A stretch of DNA of 9,930 nucleotides, from assembly GCA_964451885.1 (NCBI GenBank), contig CAYVJW010000057.1, positions 1-9,930 of the forward strand, given 5' to 3'. The notes beneath the pieces are model-generated. The model was given only the letters and a program-made list of their open reading frames with translations, was not told where the DNA came from and searched no databases. Every line of letters starts with the position of its first letter. Positions within the stretch are counted from its first letter, which is position 1. Positions 1-6,500 of the stretch are shown piece by piece. The DNA is from CAYVJW01 sp964451885 (GTDB lineage: Bacteria; Patescibacteriota; Gracilibacteria; UBA4473). Position numbers and translations under genes: made by a program.

Positions 1-57
1 CTTAAGTTTTATGTCAATCTGAAATTCTCTAGCGCTGTAAAAAAGGAATTACCCTAG
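1..57 (+). CDS. Possible 3' end of an upstream gene (partial)
   Basis: Frame 1 is open from the window edge and ends at TAG (55-57), giving an 18-residue tail rich in Lys, Phe and Ser. The other two forward frames hit a stop within the first 21 bases. The tail is too short to recognise, and an open stretch of this length can arise by chance. If real, it ends 60 bases before the next start. Confidence 0.22.
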   Translation, partial: LKFYVNLKFSSAVKKELP

Positions 58-117
58 AAGAATTGATATGTATTTTTGAGATTGCTTTTCGTAAATAATT
101 TGCTTTACTTGATATAA

Positions 118-504
118 ATGAAAAAACTACTCGCTTTTTCTTTCATCTCTACAAAATTAGGATTTCTCCTCTGTTTTGGATTGATGGGGAGTTCCTTTGG
201 AACTGATTTAGTTTTTGCGGAAACATCACCTTGCCATCTTGAAGCAAGTGCAAAATCTGATTCTACAGATGATGGGTGTAATACCTGTGAACTGGCAGTT
301 GATGCATGGAGCCAGGATTTTATTATGACTGATATTGCTTTCGATATAGAAGATTTGGATCTTGACGGAATCGTAACCATAGAGGATTTTTTTGGCCAAG
401 AAAAAACGGCTTTACAAAACACCTCCAGTCCTGATCCGCCGGATAGTATTGCAGTACTCAATCCGCATCTTGTTTTTCAGCAAAGTATCGTTCTCGTGAT
501 CTAA
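118..504 (+). CDS. Small secreted Cys/Asp-rich protein of the metal-efflux locus
   Basis: A 128-residue protein that I cannot assign to a named family. It begins with MKKLLAF and has a hydrophobic stretch (about 12-27) and a likely signal-peptidase site after VFA (residue 34), so it should be exported. The mature part carries Cys39-His40 and then Cys54-x2-Cys57, a plausible metal-binding cluster. Residues 79-90 follow the pattern D-x-D-x-D-G-x-V-x-x-x-D, matching an EF-hand or dockerin-type calcium loop. The C-terminus is Pro-rich, then hydrophobic (IVLVI). It is first in the cluster ahead of the lipoprotein and efflux genes, which suggests an extracytoplasmic metal-handling role; this is inference from position and Cys content. 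No Shine-Dalgarno motif is visible. A terminator-like hairpin follows, so it may be transcribed partly separately from the pump genes. Confidence 0.75.
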   Translation: MKKLLAFSFISTKLGFLLCFGLMGSSFGTDLVFAETSPCHLEASAKSDSTDDGCNTCELAVDAWSQDFIMTDIAFDIEDLDLDGIVTIEDFFGQEKTALQNTSSPDPPDSIAVLNPHLVFQQSIVLVI

Positions 505-530
505 ACGAGGATAAGAATCTTTTCTATTCT

Positions 531-560
531 ATCTCTTTTTTAAGAGGTTTTTTAATATTT
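531..560 (+). terminator. Rho-independent terminator-like hairpin
   Basis: CTCTT (533-537) pairs with AAGAG (542-546) around a four-T loop, and a G-U plus an A-U pair extend the stem to 7 bp (531-548). A T-rich run follows to about 560. The stem is AT-rich and therefore weak. It lies between the secreted-protein gene and the lipoprotein gene, and could end or attenuate transcription there. Confidence 0.45.
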
Positions 561-578
561 TTTATTCTTTTTTTAATC

Positions 579-767
579 ATGAAAAAATTTTCAATCGTTT
601 CCGTTCTTGTTGTTTCTATATTTTTGGTTGGTTGTGGCCAAAAACACATAACCGAAGCTGATATAGCAAAAAAACATGGCTTGAGTATGGAGGAGTTTCA
701 GGAGCAAAAAGAAGCTGCTGCCCGAATGAATATGTCTGTCGAAGACCATTTGAAACATCAACGTTAA
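579..767 (+). CDS. Small lipoprotein in the efflux operon
   Basis: A 62-residue protein with a classic lipoprotein signal: MKK, a hydrophobic core (about 4-17) and lipobox L16-V17-G18-C19, so Cys19 should be lipid-modified and anchored on the outer face of the membrane. The mature 44 residues are charged and helical, including the segment LSMEEFQEQKEAAARMNMSV, which has several Met and Glu. Four histidines (such as in KKHGLS and EDHLKH) and the Met residues could bind soft metals, but no known metal-binding motif is seen. It ends 12 bp before the membrane fusion protein gene, so the two are very likely cotranscribed. No Shine-Dalgarno motif precedes its ATG, which follows a T-rich tract. Confidence 0.85.
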   Translation: MKKFSIVSVLVVSIFLVGCGQKHITEADIAKKHGLSMEEFQEQKEAAARMNMSVEDHLKHQR

Positions 768-779
768 TTCTTAAAAACT

Positions 780-2471
780 ATGAAAGATTTTTTGAAGAAT
801 AAACCGATAACATTGTGGGAGACAGGGGTTTATATCCTGATTGTTTTGGCAGGATTGGCAATCATAAGTTGGATTAATCAGCCGGACAAGGCTATGTCAG
901 CTTTTACAAAAAATGAAAAAGCGTATGAAACTATTCATCCCCGAATTTCTAAAAGCTTTTCTACACAGAAACTCATCGGCAAAGTAAGTTCTAATAATTT
1001 TGCGGTGATTCATCCGCGGCGTGAGGGAATTATAAAAGATATTCTTGTTGATGTGGGAGACGGAGTAAAAGCAGGACAAACTATTGCGTACCTTTTTCCT
1101 CCGGGGGTGAAGGGGGAAGGGGCAAGCCAGATCGCCAAAGCTAAAGCTCAACTTCTCAGTAGCCAGGAGGAACTGAGAAATGCAAAAGCAGTGGCAGGAG
1201 AATCTGTGGGAGTGGAAGAAAAGAAGCTATCTCAAACACAAACTAGTCTGGAAAACGTCATTGGAGGTGGGGAAAATACTCGTTCTCAGATCGTACAGAA
1301 CTATGATCAGGCAGAAATGACGATCCTCCAGGCTCTACTGAACGTGGAATGGATTCTCTTTGGGGTCGGCAATGTTACTCGATCGGTAAACAGTATTGTG
1401 GGAAGTTTTAATAACCAACTTCAGGAAAGCAAAGTATTCAATCTCTTTGAAGAAACGGATCGATCCAAAAAACGATTTGCTGAGCTAAATGTAGAAGCTA
1501 AACAGAAAAAACTCTATGGGTTTCTGAATCAGGTGGAAGAACTACTCAATGAAACAGAAATTCTCTATAGAAATGCCGATGAAGGACGTGAACATGGAAG
1601 TTATCTGATAGAAAAGCACATGAAGGAGATTCAAGACCTACAGACCAAAATCCTCAAAGCGCAGGAAATGATCGATGATATCCTTCTGACGGTTGATCAA
1701 TTAGAAGTGGAGACCGAAACGGCTCAAAAATCCCTCTCTTTAGCCGAATCTCAAGCGAATAAATCAATCGATATTGCCTACAATGAAGTAGAGATAGCAC
1801 AAGCGGCATATCAAAATGCTCTTGTAAAAAATGGGCATGTACAAATAACCTCTCCGTTTAGCGGAAAAATATCGACAAAATTCGTTGAAGTTGGTCATAT
1901 GGTCCACCCATCGAAGGCTCTCTTTGAAATCATGGAAGTGAATACCACTCTCGGTCAAGTTGCTGATCTGGAAGTCGAATTTGGTATTCCTGAGGAATTT
2001 TTTGAATCGGTGAATGTTGGTGACAAAGTAGAGATAACTCTGCCAATGTTGAAGGCGAGGTCACCCATTCGAGATTCTCAGGGTCTACGACGTGACCTCG
2101 CTTTCAACGCTACAATTAACCGAAAAAGCACGCAGATCGATGGTGCGTCCAATACAGCGATCGTACATGCCATTCTCGATGAAGGCGAAAGCTCGAGCTT
2201 TCGCCTTCATCATAACAGCAATGTTTACGTTCATATTCAGGACACAAAAAATCCGGTTTACGGCATCCCGTCCTACAGTATTAAAAAACGAAGAAATCAG
2301 AATTTTGTGTTCATAAAAGAAGTTGAAGGCAAAACGGAGTCGTTTCACAAAGTAGAAGTGCAGATTTTGGCGGAGGATGGGGAGTTTAGTGATGTGAGAA
2401 GTGAAGAATTGAGTTTAGAATCGAATGTGGTGGTAAATCCGAGTGTGCGGTTGTTTCGGGAGGTGAAATAA
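780..2471 (+). CDS. Membrane fusion (HlyD/CusB-like) adaptor of an RND efflux system
   Basis: A 563-residue periplasmic-adaptor-type protein. One N-terminal transmembrane segment (about 15-33) anchors it. A split biotinyl/lipoyl domain is visible: the first half around residues 75-107 (HPRREGIIKDILVDVGDGVK) and the second around 352-386 (ITSPFSGKISTKFVEVGHMV). Between them lies an unusually long helical hairpin (about 115-350), rich in Gln, Glu, Lys and Ala, with a middle stretch at 160-225. A beta-barrel and membrane-proximal domain follow (about 395-560). It should link the RND pump to the outside of the membrane. Typical CusB proteins are shorter and have a much smaller hairpin, so the coding is closer to HlyD/EmrA in shape. 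Two palindromic elements lie in frame in the barrel region (2048-2108 and 2178-2211). The adaptor family is clear; copper as substrate is inferred from the CusA-like partner. Confidence 0.9.
   Translation: MKDFLKNKPITLWETGVYILIVLAGLAIISWINQPDKAMSAFTKNEKAYETIHPRISKSFSTQKLIGKVSSNNFAVIHPRREGIIKDILVDVGDGVKAGQTIAYLFPPGVKGEGASQIAKAKAQLLSSQEELRNAKAVAGESVGVEEKKLSQTQTSLENVIGGGENTRSQIVQNYDQAEMTILQALLNVEWILFGVGNVTRSVNSIVGSFNNQLQESKVFNLFEETDRSKKRFAELNVEAKQKKLYGFLNQVEELLNETEILYRNADEGREHGSYLIEKHMKEIQDLQTKILKAQEMIDDILLTVDQLEVETETAQKSLSLAESQANKSIDIAYNEVEIAQAAYQNALVKNGHVQITSPFSGKISTKFVEVGHMVHPSKALFEIMEVNTTLGQVADLEVEFGIPEEFFESVNVGDKVEITLPMLKARSPIRDSQGLRRDLAFNATINRKSTQIDGASNTAIVHAILDEGESSSFRLHHNSNVYVHIQDTKNPVYGIPSYSIKKRRNQNFVFIKEVEGKTESFHKVEVQILAEDGEFSDVRSEELSLESNVVVNPSVRLFREVK
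2048..2108 (+). repeat. Long inverted repeat (in-frame palindromic element) within the adaptor gene
   Basis: Arms of 17 bases (2048-2064 and 2092-2108) match at 16 of 17 positions; the exception would be a G-U pair in RNA. The loop is 27 bases and contains a small GAGA/TCTC stem. The left arm begins GTTGAAGGCGA, the same TTGAAGGCGA seen at the start of the RAYT-gene palindrome (2820-2829), so it may be a variant of that family. It encodes about residues 423-443 (PMLKARSPIRDSQGLRRDLA), an Arg-rich stretch where adaptors usually have a short strand connection. Confidence 0.7.
2178..2211 (+). repeat. 34-bp perfect palindrome, copy 1 of a 30-bp in-frame element
   Basis: The left half reads GATGAAGGCGAAAGCTC and the right half is its exact reverse complement, with no loop. 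The inner 30 bp (2180-2209) are identical to 2821-2850 in the transposase gene. It is read in frame as EGESSSFRL (residues 468-476 of the adaptor), just before the HHNSNVYVHI strand, a turn position that is variable in adaptor proteins. Two of its three reading frames lack a stop. Confidence 0.9.
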
Positions 2472-2521
2472 AATCTCGTTGTTCTTTTAAATATCGATCG
2501 AAAAAATTATGATGCCATATA

Positions 2522-3088
2522 ATGGAACATCGTAATTCGCAAAAACGGTTTATTGAGGAGGATTATGTGTATTTTGTGACGAGCAAGACGTTTCAGAATT
2601 TTCCGTATTTTCGGGAGGAAATATTTTGTGAGTTGTGGATAGAGGAGTTGAAGTTGTGCAAGGAATTAAAAAAGTTTGAATTGTATGCGTTTTGTTTGTG
2701 TTATGATCATTTTCATATGGTGGTGAAGCCGAGGAAGGGGTTTGATATTTCGAAAGTTATGCAAACCTTGAAATGTTATTTTTCCCAAGATGCCAATAAA
2801 ATCCTTGGATACAATCCTATTGAAGGCGAAAGCTCGAGCTTTCGCCTTCAGGTTGTGCACAAATTGAAACAATGGAAAAACGAATTCAACAAAAAATACA
2901 CACCACAAAAACAATCATTATTCCCCAAATTCCAATGGCAACGTTCCTTCCACGACCACGTAATCCGAACCCAAAAAGACCTCGAAGCCCATCTCCATTA
3001 CACTGTCTTCAATTACCTAAAACACGAACTTCCTGAGGATTGGAAATACACTTCGTTGAATTATGAGAGGCTGGTAGATGAGATATAA
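2522..3088 (+). CDS. REP-associated tyrosine transposase (RAYT, Y1/HUH family)
   Basis: A 188-residue single-domain HUH endonuclease of the Y1 transposase superfamily (IS200/IS605 TnpA relatives), which cleaves single-stranded DNA at hairpins. Visible signature residues are the HUH pair H63-F64-H65 after LYAFCLCYD, the WQRSFHDHVIR block (139-149) typical of RAYTs, and the probable catalytic Tyr160 in HYTVFN. Length is normal for the family. RAYTs are thought to spread REP-like palindromes, and such a palindrome lies inside this gene (2821-2850, residues 101-109) and in the gene upstream. The insertion falls between the helix after the HUH motif and the conserved WQRSFHDH block, so activity may survive. 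A TATGAT box (2508-2513) lies 8 bp before the ATG. GC skew reverses mid-gene. The gene starts 50 bp after the adaptor gene and interrupts the adaptor-pump pairing. Confidence 0.9.
   Translation: MEHRNSQKRFIEEDYVYFVTSKTFQNFPYFREEIFCELWIEELKLCKELKKFELYAFCLCYDHFHMVVKPRKGFDISKVMQTLKCYFSQDANKILGYNPIEGESSSFRLQVVHKLKQWKNEFNKKYTPQKQSLFPKFQWQRSFHDHVIRTQKDLEAHLHYTVFNYLKHELPEDWKYTSLNYERLVDEI
2821..2850 (+). repeat. 30-bp perfect palindrome, copy 2, inside the transposase gene
   Basis: The left half is TGAAGGCGAAAGCTC and the right half is its exact reverse complement. It is identical over 30 bp to 2180-2209. It is read in the same frame as copy 1, giving EGESSSFRL at residues 101-109 of the RAYT. The preceding bases (TAT) extend the match to TTGAAGGCGA, shared with the hairpin at 2048. 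Confidence 0.92.
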
Positions 3089-3132
3089 AAAATGGAAGTT
3101 ATTTTTGATTGGTCCTTTCACAACAAAACATC

Positions 3133-3462
3133 TTACAGTCTCTCAACTTCTGTTCCAGGATAATCTGCCTGTTTACATTGTTCTCCAAAGTCACATTGGC
3201 CGTGATAATAAGATGCGCATTGAATTTGAAGTATTCTTGAGGATACAGATTTTACATGTTCTCGAATAAAAATAACAGGAACAAATGGAACTACTCCACA
3301 GACAACTTTTCTAAATTTTGTATTTGGATCAGTAGCTTTCTGAAGGTTTTTTATCCTTTCAGAAATTTCTGCTATCTCACCCAATAGTGATTTTGTATCG
3401 TCGGAGTATGTAACGGCGAAATCTCCCCCCCTTACTTCTACAAAACGTGGATTATCTGTCAT
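3133..3462 (-). CDS. Hypothetical 109-residue Cys-containing protein, divergent from the pump gene
   Basis: No known family recognised. The N-terminal half is soluble and ends in a helix (LLGEIAEISERIKNLQKA, about 26-43). A short hydrophobic run follows (VVPFVPVIFI, 58-67). The C-terminal quarter holds Cys82, His87, Cys90 and Cys96 (CASYYHGQC then DFGEQC), with a further Cys55. This spacing could bind a metal, but it fits no finger motif I know. It reads from ATG at 3460-3462 to TAA at 3133-3135, convergent with the transposase gene (44-bp gap) and divergent from cusA (73-bp gap). A role in sensing or handling the pumped metal is possible only by position. The residue composition is protein-like, more so than the overlapping forward ORF at 3078-3269. 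Confidence 0.6.
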   Translation of the reverse strand: MTDNPRFVEVRGGDFAVTYSDDTKSLLGEIAEISERIKNLQKATDPNTKFRKVVCGVVPFVPVIFIREHVKSVSSRILQIQCASYYHGQCDFGEQCKQADYPGTEVERL

Positions 3463-3535
3463 TTTAACTAAGAATTAATAATTAAATTTTTCATATCATG
3501 ATAATAAATTAATATTTGTCAAGTTTTTTTCAAAA
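3463..3535. promoter_or_regulatory. Divergent intergenic region between the 109-residue gene and cusA
   Basis: A very AT-rich 73-bp region. On the minus strand there is a consensus TTGACA -35 box (complement of 3517-3522), but the only -10 at usable spacing is poor. A perfect 10-bp palindrome, TATCATGATA (3494-3503), sits near the middle and could be an operator. No Shine-Dalgarno motif precedes cusA (TTTTTTTCAAAAATG). Because the transposase and an opposite-strand gene separate cusA from the adaptor gene, a promoter for cusA is expected here. Confidence 0.45.
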
Positions 3536-6500
3536 ATGATCAACACCTTAATCGCTTACGCCTTAAAAAACCGCTTCCTCACAGCGGTTACTTTCGTCAT
3601 ACTTATGGGATTCGGAATCTTTGCGCTCTTTCAAACCCCTGTAGATGCCATCCCCGACCTCTCCGAAAACCAAGTCATCGTGATGACAAATTGGTCGGGG
3701 CAAACGCCGAAGAACATTGAGGATCAGATTACTTATCCCCTGACTGTGGGAATGCAGGGACTGCCGGATGTAAAAGCCGTACGGAGTAGCTCGATGCTCG
3801 GCGTATCCATGGTGACGGTTATCTTTGAAGATGATACGAATATTTATTTCGCTCGTAATCGGGTGACGGAGCGATTGAATGTGATCAAAGGACAATTGCC
3901 CAATGGCGTTCAGCCGGTGCTTGGTCCCGATGCTACGGGGGTGGGACATATTTTTATGTACACACTGGGAAATTCCAAATTCCAAGCACCAAATTCCAAA
4001 CAATACACATTGACGGAACTTCGTTCCTTACAGGATTTCACCGTTCGCTATGCCCTGCAATCCGTGCCAGGCGTAGCAGAGGTAGCTTCCATAGGAGGCT
4101 ACGTCAAAACCTATCAAGTGGTTCTTGATCCGATCAAGCTGGATCAGCACGATATTAAACTTTCTCAAGTAGTACAAGCCGTGAAGATGGCAAACAATAA
4201 TGTATCTGGGAAAGTTCTCGAATACGGAGAACGAGAGATAGCGGTGCAGGGAATAGGTTTTTTTGAAAATACGAACGAAATAAGGAAAGTAGTTTTAGGT
4301 ATGCGATCTGATGGAATACCTCTTACATTAAATGATGTAGGAACAGTTCGTATCGGTGGGGCGTTTAGGCGGGGGATTCTGGCAGATGATGAAGAAGAAA
4401 AGGTGGGGGGAATCATTGTGATGCGATATGGGGAGAATCCTTTGGAAGTAATCGATGCGGTAAAGGAGAGAATTGCGGAAGTGGAAAAGAGCTTACCGGC
4501 AGGCATCATTATTGAGCCTTTTTATGATCGAACCACGCTTATCAAAAATTCCGTGCGAACGCTGCGAGATATTCTGTTTCAAATGCTGATTATCACAGCG
4601 ATAGTATTGTGGGTATTTCTCCTGCATGGACGGGCGACTATTATTACGAGTATCGCTTTAGGTTTTGGAGTGCTAATGGCCTTCTTGTCCATGTACGTCT
4701 TCAAGATTCCATCCAACATCATGAGTCTGGGAGGGATTGCGATTGCGATTGGAACGATGGTGGACAGTATCATTGTGGTGACAGAGAATGCCTATCAAAA
4801 ATTACTCGTAGAGACACGCCGCGGCGTGTCTCTACAGACAATGGGGGCTCGGCTACAAATCATCCTCCAATCCACCAAAGAAGTCGGCGCTCCCATCGTT
4901 TTCGCCATCCTAATCATCTGTATCTCGTTTGTGCCAATCTTTGCTCTGGAAGGCATGGAAGGGAAACTCTTTCGTCCCCTCGCTTTTACCAACATCTTTG
5001 CAATGATGGGGGCTTTGATGGCTTCACTCTTCTTTGTGCCGACCTTTTGTTTGTACTTACTCAAGGGTAATTTCAAGGAGGATCATGAAATTCCGGCAGT
5101 GCGAACATTGCAGAGTTGGTATGAGCCGCTTCTGAGAAAAACACTCAATGCCCGAAAGAAAGTATTTATCATCATAGGGGTTTTGGTGAGTTTAACGATA
5201 GGACTTGGAACACAGATCGGGTCAGAGTTTATGCCTCCATTGGATGAAGGAGCGATCATGTACATGCCCATGACGGTTCCCGATGTCTCGGAACGAAAAG
5301 TGAGGGAACTTCTCATTGAAACCAATCATATTTTTTCTGAAATTCCGGAGGTGGAGAATGTTGTGGGAAAAGCCGGTCGAGCCGACACAGCTACAGATCC
5401 CGCCCCTTTGGCTATGCTGGAGACTTTTATCACACTCAAACCAAAATCCGAATGGAGAAAGGGTATGACAAAGGAAAAACTGATCGGCGAAATGAATGCC
5501 AAAATCAATATACCGAACCTCTGGAACGGTTTTACACAACCGATTATCGGACGGATTGATATGGTTTCTACTGGAATTCGTTCTCAGGTGGGAATCAAGA
5601 TATTTGGAGATGATGCGAAGAAACTGGAAGAGTTAGCCATTGAAGTTGAACAACTCATGCTTAACGTACCCGGAGCAACAGGAGTAGTAGCGATACGAAC
5701 TTCTGGATTAAAATATCTCAATATTGATTTGGATGAAGAAAAACTGGCTCTGTACGGGATTTCAAAAAAAGAGGCTCTGAATTTGGTGGAAATTGGTATA
5801 GGCGGGAAAGTGATTGCCATGACGATTGAAGGCCGGGAAAAATACGGCATTGAAGTGAAATACGCTCGTCCTTTTCGGGAGGATATTGCGGACATAAAGG
5901 GACTCTCTTTGACCGGAAATAATGGTGAAAAGATTCCGCTTTCTGCAGTGGCGGAAATCAGCATGGAAGATGGAGCGGCTGCTCTGATCAGTGAGAATGC
6001 AAAACTCAGAGGGGCCACTCAACTCAACGTGTCGGGGCGGGATCTGATGTCGTTTATCGAGGAAGCAAAAACGTATTTGGATGAGAACCTGATACTTCCT
6101 CCCGGGTATTGGGTTGAATTTGACGGACAATACAAAAATCAAATCCGGGCTAAAAAGAAATTGAGTTGGTTAGTCCCGAGTGTTATCGTGCTTATCTTTC
6201 TGATGCTTTTCCTCGCCTACAAAGACTTCGGATTGGTTTCCATTGTCATGTTGGCAATCCCATTAAGTTTGATCGGCGGAATTGTGGCTTTGTGGCTGGC
6301 TCAATTTAATTTTTCCGTAGCGGTCTGGGTGGGATTTATTGCTCTGTTTGGAAATGCAGTGGAAACAGGAGTAGTGATCGTGCTGTATCTTGAAAACTCC
6401 TTAAAGGAGTATATTAAAAAACACACTCATATCACAAAATCTCACCTGCACGATGCCATACTGGAAGGAGCGACCACTCGTCTGCGCCCGGTGCTCATGA

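Noticed and set aside
2048..2850. CRISPR-like spaced repeats
   Set aside because: The repeats are few, palindromic, irregularly spaced and inside coding sequence. No cas genes are present.
2085..2914. Two reverse-strand ORFs sharing the peptide KAKARAFAF
   Set aside because: The shared peptide is just the palindrome read in another open frame opposite the adaptor and transposase genes. The rest of these ORFs is shadow sequence.
3078..3269. 63-codon forward ORF starting inside the transposase gene end
   Set aside because: It overlaps the reverse-strand 109-residue gene, whose composition is more protein-like. The forward product has no recognisable pattern.
4082..4102. Stem-loop GTAGCTTCC / GGAGGCTAC in cusA, also beginning with GTAG
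   Set aside because: It encodes VASIGGY, a block conserved across CusA proteins, so it is not an inserted element. The pairing is probably chance or codon choice.
6396..6410. 15-base inverted repeat ACTCCTT-A-AAGGAGT in cusA
   Set aside because: It is short, AT-rich in the centre and within a plausible native segment (ENSLKEY). No second copy was seen in the window.
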